Shown piece by piece: positions 30,001 through 36,776 of a stretch of DNA of 64,000 nucleotides. The stretch is from Mesorhizobium sp. AR07 (GTDB lineage: Bacteria > Pseudomonadota > Alphaproteobacteria > Rhizobiales > Rhizobiaceae). Within the stretch, counting starts at the first letter, position 1. Each line of letters opens with the position of its first letter. A program made the position numbers and the translations under genes. The stretch is taken from positions 4,644,501 to 4,708,500 of the forward strand of contig NZ_CP080525.1 of assembly GCF_024746815.1 (NCBI RefSeq), written 5' to 3'. Under the pieces are notes generated by a model, which saw only the letters and a program-made list of their open reading frames with translations, was not told the DNA's origin and made no database searches.

Positions 30001-30551
30001 ACATCGCTCCCTCAGGATGGTATGTCGACGGCGTGCTGATGGGCTCCTTCTTCGGAGGCGAAGCAAAATCGAATCGGGGCATCGGTGTGAGCACGGATGG
30101 CACCGGCGTAACAGCGTCGATCGAAGGCGGTTACCCAATTCCGATTGCTTCGGACTGGGTGCTGGAACCGCAGGCGCAGCTCATCTGGCAACATATTGCT
30201 CTCAACGATCAGAACGACGGTTTCTCGACCGTCTCCTTCGGTGCCGAAGATGCTTGGACCGGCCGGGCCGGCTTTCGACTGCAAGGTAACGTCCAGACGC
30301 CTACCGGCCTGCTGCAGCCCTATCTCAAGGCAAACATCTGGCACCAACTCTCCAGAACCGAAAACATTAATTTCGGTACAGATAACATCAGCACCGCGAT
30401 AGGCGGAACAGCGCTCGAACTGGGTGGCGGCGTTGCCGCGGCGGTCACCAAGGATGTCAGCCTGTTCGCTTCGGCAAGCTATTCCTTCGAAGTCGCCGGC
30501 GAGAAGCAGCGGATGTTCCAGGGCAATGTCGGCCTCCACGTTAAGTGGTGA
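25539..30551 (+). CDS. autotransporter, passenger repeats and beta-barrel domain
   Basis: Coding in this frame is continuous from 25368, but the first usable start is TTG 25539, which lacks a ribosome site, so it is really the 3' part of the gene beginning at 24034. Order: two nearly identical 558-residue passenger units, a third strand-repeat region, a Pro-rich linker (about 29370-29580, many PPxP), then an autotransporter beta-barrel of about 270 residues ending GNVGLHVKW with the aromatic C-terminus needed for outer-membrane assembly. It is probably a surface adhesin. If translation stops at the frameshift, none reaches the surface. Confidence 0.8.
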   Translation: MNNALTGTGTVLAKMGAPADTFAFGSGAGTAFGGLVELADGKFALAGTNTTALTSATLQLDPNNTTTVGLGTQSIGGLTLNGGTAIFATTVPSDTVSPANISTGTLTLTSGKVQIAIPNSATPPASFAGPGSPSTLLQQDDGVLDRLISATSVSGSAGGLTLIDQNGVPVPATVNVNIAQGGNTVAVGSYGYGLSTGPANNGLYVSYGLTQLDLQAGQTLTLSGDDGTPAGSELHAGITGAGNLAIDATNTITLNNPTNSYTGTTTVTGGTLDLGVSGALGKTSSLNVNSGAVANINGTTQSVGALDISGSLDLAGGSLSTSTVLGSGTLTTHPGSTVNLGGGSLDIANGGTTAPGSLTGGGSLNIVGGTLDVSGANPGLTASTTIASGASAILNNGGGLGTGPIADDGSLIFNAATGDFSNNISGTGAVSLTNGSNIIATGTIASSGPKTIDAGSTLQLGDGGSSGAIVGDVTNNGALVFDRSDVSIYANVISGSGSVTQAGSGTTILDGNNTYTGGTTVGAGILQLTNPAAAGTGAIQVNSGAQLSLLPIAGAGFVLNNALTGTGTVFAKMGAPADTFAFGSGAGTAFGGLVELADGKFALAGTNTTALTSATLQLDPNNTTTVGLGTQSIGGLTLNGGTAIFATTVPSDTVSPANISTGTLTLTSGKVQIAIPNSATPPASFAGPGSPSTLLQQDDGVLDRLISATSVSGSAGGLTLIDQNGVPVPATVNVNIAQGGNTVAVGSYGYGLSTGPANNGLYVSYGLTQLDLQAGQTLTLSGDDGTPAGSELHAGITGAGNLAIDATNTITLNNPTNSYTGTTTVTGGTLDLGVSGALGKTSSLNVNSGAVANINGTTQSVGALDISGSLDLAGGSLSTSTVLGSGTLTTHPGSTVNLGGGSLDIANGGTTAPGSLTGGGSLNIVGGTLDVSGANPGLTASTTIASGASAILNNGGGLGTGPIADDRSLIFSAATGDFANNISGTGAVSLTNGSNIIATGTIASSGPKTIDAGSKLQLGDGGSSGAIVGDVTNNGALVFDRSDVSIYANVISGSGSVTQAGPGTTILDGDNTYSGGTTIAAGTLAIGDSTHSGATLSGGGLVNVLPAGTLGGYGSVTGPVTNQGTIAVADAVSALAGGPVGNFTINGNFTNAGVAQVGGAAVGNTLTVNGNYIGQSGAVSLNTFLGTDGSPSDKFIINGGTASGTTGLGITNIGGPGTPTSQDGIMVVQTLNGATTAPGAFALNSFVGAGAFEYYLYKGGNASGTAEDWFLRNTLVAPPTPPVVPPTQAASPSPLGPLPPPRQPTPSDPNPPRPVPTSSFPLPVPTPADPSLPPPVQPAPPTPGATPFIGPVIPLYRPEVATYAVIPPAAGEAALATLGTFHERRGEQSLLSAGEDASAAWGRVFGQSLAQNWTGTVSPSLDGSLYGIQAGLDILRRESDRGDRDIAGVFLGYTALSGDVNGFALGWNNLAVGKIDLNAASIGAYWTHIAPSGWYVDGVLMGSFFGGEAKSNRGIGVSTDGTGVTASIEGGYPIPIASDWVLEPQAQLIWQHIALNDQNDGFSTVSFGAEDAWTGRAGFRLQGNVQTPTGLLQPYLKANIWHQLSRTENINFGTDNISTAIGGTALELGGGVAAAVTKDVSLFASASYSFEVAGEKQRMFQGNVGLHVKW
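27087..28760 (+). repeat. 1,674-bp tandem unit 2 in autotransporter passenger
   Basis: Second unit, directly adjacent to unit 1 and in the same frame. Its identity core runs from about 27470 to 28435. After 28760 the sequence departs from the unit (SGGTTIAAGTLAIGD) and no third copy is present. Confidence 0.9.
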
Positions 30552-30644
30552 TGCAGCGATACCGTGAAAGCACAGCCGTTACCGCAACGATTCTTGATAG
30601 GGGTGCAGCAGTGCGCAGCCGGCCAACACCAACATGCCTTCGCC

Positions 30645-31292
30645 TCAGCGCGCCGGCGCCTGCTTTTCGAGCGAACGCGCGTATTGCGTCAGCGGAAAGC
30701 ACATGACGAAGAAGATCAGCGCCACCAGCCCGTAGACCTTGAACGGCTCGAAGGTCGCATTGTTGATGGCGTTGGAGGTCCGCACCAGCTCCTCGAAGCC
30801 GATGATCGAGGTCAGCGCCGTCGACTTGATGAGCTGCACCAGAAAGCCGACGGTCGGCGCGCGGGTGATCGAGAACGCCTGCGGCAGGATGATCAGCCTC
30901 AGCTCCTGCAGATAGTGCAGGCCGAGACTGGCGCCGGCGTCCCATTGGCCGAGCGGCAGTGCGTCGACGCCGCTGCGCCAGATCTCGGCCAGATACGCGC
31001 TGGCGAAGAAGGTGAGGCCGAGCACCGCCGCCGTCCACGGCTCGATACGCAGACCGAGCATCGGCAGGCCGAAGAACATCAGGAACAGCTGCATCAAGAG
31101 CGGCGTCCCCTGGAACAGCGCGATGTAACCGGAAGCCAGGCGCCGGCTCCATTTGTTCTTGGCGATCCTGAAGAACAGCACGATCATGCCGACGATGCCG
31201 CCGCCAACGAAGGCGGCCAGCGACAGCAGCACCGTCCAGCGGGCGGCGAGCAGCAAATTGCGCACGATGTCCCAGAAGGTGAATTCGATCAT
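30645..31292 (-). CDS. amino acid ABC transporter permease (HisM/GlnP type)
   Basis: 215 residues. It has five or so membrane helices and the polar-amino-acid permease signature SAYLAEIWRSGVDALPLGQWDAGASLGLHYLQELRLIILPQA, here in broken view (SAYLAEIWR... then LGQWDAG). It overlaps the preceding permease gene by 4 bases. It is the last gene of a four-gene unit with the ureohydrolase first. No ATPase gene follows; the next sequence is the autotransporter 3' end. Confidence 0.92.
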   Translation of the reverse strand: MIEFTFWDIVRNLLLAARWTVLLSLAAFVGGGIVGMIVLFFRIAKNKWSRRLASGYIALFQGTPLLMQLFLMFFGLPMLGLRIEPWTAAVLGLTFFASAYLAEIWRSGVDALPLGQWDAGASLGLHYLQELRLIILPQAFSITRAPTVGFLVQLIKSTALTSIIGFEELVRTSNAINNATFEPFKVYGLVALIFFVMCFPLTQYARSLEKQAPAR

Positions 31293-31945
31293 GACACACC
31301 AGCCCCCAGGACGCGGCGTCCGCCTGTGACCAGCAGCCGGCGCAAGGCCATCGACAGGACGAGATAAACCAACGTCACGACAAAATAGGTCTCGAAGGAC
31401 CGGAACGTGCGTGCCTGCAGCATGTCGGCCTCGTAGGTCAGCTCGCGCACCGCGATCTGCGACACCACGGCGGACTCCAGCATCATGATGACGATCTGGC
31501 TGGTCAGCGCCGGATAGATCACCTTGAGCGCCTGAGGCAGCACGATCTTGATGAAGACCTGGCGTGGCCTCAAGCCCAGCGCAAGCGCCGCTTCCGTCTG
31601 TCCGCCGGGCACGGCGTCAAGCCCGGCGCCGACGATCTCGATGGTGTAGGCCGCCATGTTGAGCGTCATCGCGACGATTGCCGCCAGCACCGGATCGAGC
31701 CTGATGCCGAGGCTGGGCAGGCCGAAGAAGATGAAGAACAGCTGCACCAGGAACGGCGTGTTGCGGACCACCTCGACATAGCAGGCAATCGCCCGCTTCA
31801 GCAGCAGGGGGCCGTTTCGCCGTCCCGCGGCCCCCAAGATGCTGAGCAACGTTCCCGCCAGCGTGGTCACGGCGATCAACAGGATCGTCGTGACCGCTCC
31901 GCGCGCTATGTCGCCCGTGGCACCTGGAAGCCAGGCGAAGGCCAC
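31289..31945 (-). CDS. amino acid ABC transporter permease (HisQ/GlnP type)
   Basis: 218 residues. Membrane helices and the family signature AAYTIEIVGAGLDAVPGGQ followed by EAALALGLRPRQVF are clear. The start is GTG at 31945, 7 bases past the binding-protein stop. It overlaps the next permease by 4 bases (ATGA), so the two are produced together and should form the heterodimeric channel. Confidence 0.92.
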   Translation of the reverse strand: MAFAWLPGATGDIARGAVTTILLIAVTTLAGTLLSILGAAGRRNGPLLLKRAIACYVEVVRNTPFLVQLFFIFFGLPSLGIRLDPVLAAIVAMTLNMAAYTIEIVGAGLDAVPGGQTEAALALGLRPRQVFIKIVLPQALKVIYPALTSQIVIMMLESAVVSQIAVRELTYEADMLQARTFRSFETYFVVTLVYLVLSMALRRLLVTGGRRVLGAGVS

Positions 31946-31951
31946 CGGAGC

Positions 31952-32758
31952 TCAATCCTTGAGGTTGTCGGGGTTGAGCGGCGTCTTCAGCCAGGCTTTC
32001 GAGCTTTCGTCCAGCTTGCCGTCGGCCAGCATCTTGGCGACGGCATCGTTGACGGCCTTCTTCAGGGCGTCTTCATTCTTGTTGAGGCCGATATGCGAAG
32101 GCGAGGTCAAAAGCTGGAACTTCTGCTCGGGCTTCAGCGCGTCCTGCTTGGCCAGCACCTGCGCGCCGACATCGTTGCCGACGACCATCAGCTGCGTCTG
32201 GCCGGAGATGAAGGCCTGGATCACCGAATTGTAGTTGTCGAAACGCTTGATGTCGGCCGAGGCGGGTGCTGCTTCGGTCAGCGAGGTGTCTTCGAGCGTG
32301 CCGCGGTTGACGGCGATCGACTTGCCGGCAAGGTCTTCCTTGCCTTTGACCGCCAGTGCGGCCGGGCCGATGACGGCGATGTAGTAGGGCGCGTAGGCGG
32401 CGGCGAAGTCGATCACCTGCTCGCGTTCCTTCGAGTAGCCGACGCTCATCAGGATGTCGACGCGATGGTCGTTCAGATACGGGATGCGATTCTGGCCGGT
32501 GACGGCGACGGGGTTGAGCTTCACCTTGAGCGTGTCGGCAATGTATTGCGCGACATCCATGTCATAGCCCTTGAGGCTCATGTCGGCGCTGGCCGAAGAG
32601 AAGGGCGGGAAGTCGGCGAAGACGCCGACATTGATGGCGCCGGCCTTGGTGATGTCAGCCAGCGCATCGGCGCTGGCAGCCTGAATTGCGAGGCCGAGAC
32701 CGGCCGTGCCGAGCACCAGCACGGCGGCGATGGATGTAAATGTCTTTCGGATTGTCAT
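31952..32758 (-). CDS. polar amino acid ABC transporter substrate-binding protein
   Basis: 268 residues, family 3 extracellular solute-binding protein. The signal peptide MTIRKTFTSIAAVLVLGTAG ends near ASA. AINVGVFADFPPFSSASADMSLKGYDMDVAQYIAD is the typical ligand-binding start, shown here only in outline. GGGGAATAAC precedes the ATG. The ligand is unknown; linkage to a ureohydrolase suggests a guanidino compound such as agmatine or guanidinobutyrate. Confidence 0.9.
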   Translation of the reverse strand: MTIRKTFTSIAAVLVLGTAGLGLAIQAASADALADITKAGAINVGVFADFPPFSSASADMSLKGYDMDVAQYIADTLKVKLNPVAVTGQNRIPYLNDHRVDILMSVGYSKEREQVIDFAAAYAPYYIAVIGPAALAVKGKEDLAGKSIAVNRGTLEDTSLTEAAPASADIKRFDNYNSVIQAFISGQTQLMVVGNDVGAQVLAKQDALKPEQKFQLLTSPSHIGLNKNEDALKKAVNDAVAKMLADGKLDESSKAWLKTPLNPDNLKD

Positions 32759-32796
32759 TGTTATTCCCCTGTCTGGAAGCTTTGTTTGTTTGGGGT

Positions 32797-32823
32797 CGGC
32801 CGCCGGCTCCAGCGCGGCGGCCG
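32797..32823 (-). terminator. hairpin between ureohydrolase and binding-protein genes
   Basis: CGGCCGCCG and CGGCGGCCG arms (32797-32805 and 32815-32823) pair perfectly across a 9-nt loop in the 80-bp gap. There is no U-tract, so it is more likely an attenuating or stabilising hairpin than a full terminator. Confidence 0.4.
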
Positions 32824-32838
32824 CCTTGCGTGTTAGGA

Positions 32839-33900
32839 TCAGGCGCTCTTGCCGGTGAGTGCCGGGCTGAACACCATCAGGCTCAGGATCTCGAACAGCA
32901 CCTGTGCCGCGGCATGCGCGGTGTTGGTGGTCGCGTCGTACTGCGGCGCCACCTCGACGACGTCGCCGCCGACGATGTTGAGCCCCTTCAGGCCGCGCAG
33001 CAATTCGAGCACTTCGCGCGTCGTCAGGCCGCCGACCTCAGGCGTGCCGGTGCCGGGAGCGAAGGCCGGATCGACGCTGTCGATGTCGAAGGAGATGTAG
33101 GTCGGGCCATCGCCGACAATCTTGCGCGCCTTCTCGATGATCGCCGGAATGCCGAGACCGGTCACCTCCTCGGCATGCACCACGGTCATGCCGGACTCGT
33201 AGGTGAACTCCCACAGATATTCCGCCGAGCCGCGAATGCCGATCTGGATGGTGCGCGTCGGATCGAGCACGCCGTCGAGCACCGCGTTGCGGAACGGCCC
33301 GCCATGGTGGAACTTGGTCATGTCGAACAGGCCACTGGTGTCGCAATGGGCGTCGATGTGGATCAGGCCGACCGGAGCCTTCTTGCCGACGGCCTTCAGG
33401 ATCGGATGGCTGATCGAATGGTCGCCGCCGACCGACAGCGGGATGACGCCGGCATCGACGATCTGGTTGGTGCGGCGCTCGATATCCTCATGACTGATCT
33501 CCAGCCGGTAGCGGCTGCGGAACGGCGTGTCGCCGATGTCGGCGACCCTCAGCTCATGCGTCGGCGCGCATTCCAGCACGTGGTTGTAGGGGCCGATGCG
33601 CTCGATGGCGCGCAACGCCCTTGGTCCGAAACGCGAGCCCGGCCGGTTGGTGACGCCAAGGTCCATAGGCACGCCGATGATCGCCACCTGCAAATCGCCG
33701 AAATCGGGATTGTCGGCTGATATTTCGCGGTAGGGCGCGGCAAGGAAGGTCGGTATGCCGGAATAGGGCGCCAGACGTGTGCCGCTCTTGGAAAAGATCT
33801 TGTCGGCGACCTTGCGGAATTTCGGGTCGAACATTTCGCCGCCATGGCTCTCGCCATATTTGCGACGCAACGCGTCGAGCTTGCCGCGATCGTATCCCAT
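32839..33900 (-). CDS. ureohydrolase (agmatinase/guanidino-acid hydrolase family)
   Basis: 353 residues. All binuclear metal ligands of the arginase fold are present: His161 (GGDHS), Asp183, His185 and Asp187 (DAHCD), Asp272 and Asp274 (SFDIDSVDP). It should cleave a guanidino group to urea plus an amine. The N-terminus before the first core strand (DLQVAIIGVP) is about 70 residues, longer than in E. coli agmatinase, so guanidinobutyrase-, guanidinopropionase- or guanidine-hydrolase-like specificity is possible. Urea released could feed the urease encoded in this window. Confidence 0.88.
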   Translation of the reverse strand: MGYDRGKLDALRRKYGESHGGEMFDPKFRKVADKIFSKSGTRLAPYSGIPTFLAAPYREISADNPDFGDLQVAIIGVPMDLGVTNRPGSRFGPRALRAIERIGPYNHVLECAPTHELRVADIGDTPFRSRYRLEISHEDIERRTNQIVDAGVIPLSVGGDHSISHPILKAVGKKAPVGLIHIDAHCDTSGLFDMTKFHHGGPFRNAVLDGVLDPTRTIQIGIRGSAEYLWEFTYESGMTVVHAEEVTGLGIPAIIEKARKIVGDGPTYISFDIDSVDPAFAPGTGTPEVGGLTTREVLELLRGLKGLNIVGGDVVEVAPQYDATTNTAHAAAQVLFEILSLMVFSPALTGKSA

Positions 33901-34076
33901 GTCCGCTCCTCCTGCCGGCTGATGCAATGCCGCCGCCGGTGACCTCAGGCGAACCGACCGTATCCGGCCGGGTCGCTGTCCCGCTGGCTGCCTGCGGATA
34001 TCACGTCTTGATGCTGTTCTGGACCAAAGTGTCTGGCAGCCGCATTGAAAAATCAATTGATATTGTTAGGGTGTTT

Positions 34077-34097
34077 TTTGTGAGAAAATCTCACAAA
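34077..34097. promoter_or_regulatory. perfect palindromic operator upstream of LysR gene
   Basis: Arms TTTGTGAGA (34077-34085) and TCTCACAAA (34089-34097) are exact reverse complements around three A. The site is 14 bases before the LysR ATG and 177 bases from the divergent ureohydrolase start. It fits the LysR T-N11-A layout and would overlap the regulator's own 5' region, allowing autorepression. Confidence 0.65.
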
Positions 34098-34111
34098 CTG
34101 TCGAGTACGCG

Positions 34112-35086
34112 ATGGCCAAGCGTCTGCCGCCCCTGAATCCGTTGCGCGCCTTCGAGGCAACGGCCCGCCATGCCTCACTGACCAAGGCGGCGAGCGAGCT
34201 GAATGTCACGCACGGCGCCATCAGCCACCAGATCAAGGCGCTCGAGCAGTCGCTCGGCGTCAAGCTGTTCGAGCGTGCCGGCCAGCGGGTCAAACTGACG
34301 CCGCATGGCGCCGAGCTGCTGCCGGCGGTGTCGACCGCCTTCGACGGCATCGCCGCCGCCACGCAACGGCTGACGCGGCCGGCGAGCAGCGGCGCGCTGT
34401 CGGTATCCTGCGTGCCGGCCTTGCTGCTGCTGTGGATGACGCCCCGGCTGGGCAGCTTCATGGCGCAATATCCCGACATCAGGCTGACGCTTATCCCGTC
34501 CAACGACGCCAGGGATCTGCGTGCGCCGCATATCGATGTCTGCGTCCACTACGGCGACGGCAGCTGGACCGATTGCTGGATGCGCAAATGGTCGGGCCTC
34601 GAACTGTTTCCCGTGGTCAGCCCGACACTGGTCAACAACCGGCCGATCCGCAGCGTCAGGGATCTCGCCGACCATGTCTTCCTGCATGGCGACGACGGCC
34701 GCGAGTGGCACACCTGGCTGGCGGCCGCCGATGCGCTGGATCTGGAGCGCGGCCGCCGCCATCATCTCGGCGATGCACGCATGGCGGCCGAGGCCGCGGT
34801 CCACGGCCATGGCGTGGCGCTGGGCGATTCGGTGACGGCAAGCGCGCTGCTGGCCAGGGGCATGCTGGTCGCGCCGTTCAGCCTGTCGGTGCCGGCGGTC
34901 GACGATTTCTACATCGTCTGCCGCAACGAAATGCGAACGACGCCGATCGTGCAGGTGTTCATAGACTGGTTGTTTGCCGAAAAGGCGCAGGATGACGGCC
35001 GCGCCGACGCCCCGGTGGCGGGCCGCCTCGTCACCCGCCGCAAGCGTCCGGCGCTCAGCGTCATCGGCGGCAAGACCGAGAGCTGA
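34112..35086 (+). CDS. LysR-family transcriptional regulator (GcvA-like)
   Basis: 324 residues. The N-terminal HTH has PLNPLRAFEATARHASLTKAASELNVTHGAISHQIKALEQ, the GcvA/AmpR-like subgroup; an effector-binding domain follows. A Lys/Arg-rich C-terminal tail of about 35 residues extends beyond the usual end. It is divergent from the ureohydrolase-transporter operon, so that operon is its likely target, with the perfect palindrome at 34077-34097 as its binding site. Confidence 0.92.
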   Translation: MAKRLPPLNPLRAFEATARHASLTKAASELNVTHGAISHQIKALEQSLGVKLFERAGQRVKLTPHGAELLPAVSTAFDGIAAATQRLTRPASSGALSVSCVPALLLLWMTPRLGSFMAQYPDIRLTLIPSNDARDLRAPHIDVCVHYGDGSWTDCWMRKWSGLELFPVVSPTLVNNRPIRSVRDLADHVFLHGDDGREWHTWLAAADALDLERGRRHHLGDARMAAEAAVHGHGVALGDSVTASALLARGMLVAPFSLSVPAVDDFYIVCRNEMRTTPIVQVFIDWLFAEKAQDDGRADAPVAGRLVTRRKRPALSVIGGKTES

Positions 35087-35247
35087 TACCGGCCTGCGGT
35101 TCGCGGCCACCCCTCGGTAGTCTCCGGTCATATGCAGGGTCTTCTTTTTGTCGGGCCAGTGGTCAAACCGGGCAGCGTTCTGGCCAATTCGATGCTATGA
35201 GGCCTGTCGCGGTTGTGGATGGCAGGCAGCGAAGGCGGTGTTGAAAC

Positions 35248-36552
35248 ATGGCTAAGACCGATATTGCGCGGCGTGTCTACAACCACACCTGGAAGCTCGA
35301 CCCGATCGTGCGCAGCCTGCTCGATACCGACTTCTACAAGCTTTTGATGCTGCAGATGATCTGGGGCATGTACCCCAAGGTCGCCGCCACCTTCTCGCTG
35401 ATCAACCGCACGACTTCGGTGCGCCTGGCAGACGAGATCGATGAAGGCGAACTGCGCGAACAGCTCGACCATGCCCGTACGCTGCGCTTCGGCAAGAAAG
35501 AGATGATTTGGCTCGGCGGCAACAATTTCTACGGCCGCAAGCAGATCTTCGAGCCGGAATTCCTCGCCTGGCTGGAGAATTTCCGGCTGCCGGAATACGA
35601 ACTGTCGAAGCGCGACGGACAGTACGAGCTCACCTTCAGCGGGCCGTGGATGTACACCACGCTGTGGGAAATCCCGGCGCTCGCCATCATCAACGAATTG
35701 CGCTCGCGCGCCGCGATGCGGGCGTTCGGCCCCTTCGCGCTCGACGTGCTCTACGCCCGCGCCAAGGCCAAGATGTGGTCCAAGACCGAGCGGCTGAAGG
35801 CGCTCCCCGGCATCCGCATTTCCGATTTCGGCACGCGTCGGCGCCATTCCTTCCTGTGGCAGCGCTGGTGCGTGGAAGCCTTAAAGGAAGGCATCGGCGA
35901 GGCGTTCACCGGCACCTCCAACGTGCTCTTGGCCATGGACAACGACCTCGAAGCGCTCGGCACCAACGCGCATGAACTGCCGATGGTGTTCGCAGCGCTC
36001 GCCGATACGGAAAAGGAACTGAAACAGTCGCCCTACAAGGTGTTGCAGGACTGGCAGCGTTACTATGGCGGCAACCTGCTGATCGTGCTGCCCGATGCCT
36101 TCGGCACCGCCTCCTTCCTGCGCGACGCGCCGGACTGGGTGGCCGACTGGACCGGCTTCCGCCCCGACAGCGCGCCGCCGATCGAGGGCGGCGAAAAGAT
36201 CCTGTCGTGGTGGCGCGACAAGGGCAAGGACCCCCGCCAGAAGCTGCTTATCTTCTCCGACGGGCTCGAGGTCGAAACCATCGAGGAGACCTACCGTCAT
36301 TTCAAGGGCAAGGTGCGCATGTCGTTCGGTTGGGGCACCAACCTCACCAATGATTTCGAGGGCTGCGCGCCGACGGAAACCAACAGCCTGGACGCGATAT
36401 CGCTGGTCTGCAAGGTCACCGAAGCCAATGGAAGGCCGGCGGTCAAGCTTTCCGACAACCCGGCCAAGGCGACCGGCGACGAGAAAGAGATCGAGCGCTA
36501 TTTGCGGATTTTTGGTGCGAAGGATCGCGTGGAGCAGCTGGTCAAGGTGTGA
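35248..36552 (+). CDS. pncB: nicotinate phosphoribosyltransferase
   Basis: 434 residues, the bacterial PncB length. DPIVRSLLDTDFYKLLMLQMIW is the classic N-terminal motif; later blocks IRISDFGTRRRHSF, FTGTSNVLLA, GTNAHELPM and SFGWGTNLTNDF surround the phosphate and nicotinate sites. It makes nicotinate mononucleotide from nicotinate and PRPP with ATP (Preiss-Handler NAD salvage). With pncA nearby it completes nicotinamide salvage and competes with the degradative genes further downstream for nicotinate. Confidence 0.97.
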   Translation: MAKTDIARRVYNHTWKLDPIVRSLLDTDFYKLLMLQMIWGMYPKVAATFSLINRTTSVRLADEIDEGELREQLDHARTLRFGKKEMIWLGGNNFYGRKQIFEPEFLAWLENFRLPEYELSKRDGQYELTFSGPWMYTTLWEIPALAIINELRSRAAMRAFGPFALDVLYARAKAKMWSKTERLKALPGIRISDFGTRRRHSFLWQRWCVEALKEGIGEAFTGTSNVLLAMDNDLEALGTNAHELPMVFAALADTEKELKQSPYKVLQDWQRYYGGNLLIVLPDAFGTASFLRDAPDWVADWTGFRPDSAPPIEGGEKILSWWRDKGKDPRQKLLIFSDGLEVETIEETYRHFKGKVRMSFGWGTNLTNDFEGCAPTETNSLDAISLVCKVTEANGRPAVKLSDNPAKATGDEKEIERYLRIFGAKDRVEQLVKV

Positions 36553-36587
36553 GGGTATGGGGACTCCTGGATAGTATGAGTTCCTTC

Positions 36588-36745
36588 GCGCCCCCCTCTG
36601 TCCTGCCGGACATCTCCCCCACGAGGGGGGAGATTGGATGTCACCTCCGCCTTCGCCAATTTTCAACGTTGCAAGAACGGCAGGCGCTCGAACTGCCAAT
36701 CTCCCCCCTCGTGGGGGAGATGTCCGGCAGGACAGAGGGGGGCGC
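36588..36745. repeat. RIME-like element with perfect 50-bp inverted arms
   Basis: Left arm 36588-36637 and right arm 36696-36745 are exact reverse complements over 50 bases, separated by 58 bases. Each arm contains a CTGTCCTGCCGGACA block and a CTCCCCC...GGGGGGAG block. Related elements occur at 39641-39799 and 58216-58375. It sits between pncB and the membrane-protein gene. Confidence 0.85.
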
Positions 36746-36776
36746 CGTAGAATGCCGTCGTTGGCCGTTGGCCTTA

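Noticed and set aside
23000..30600. Genomic island or prophage
   Set aside because: The block looks less typical in composition, but there is no integrase, tRNA, direct-repeat attachment site or phage gene; the claim could not be supported.
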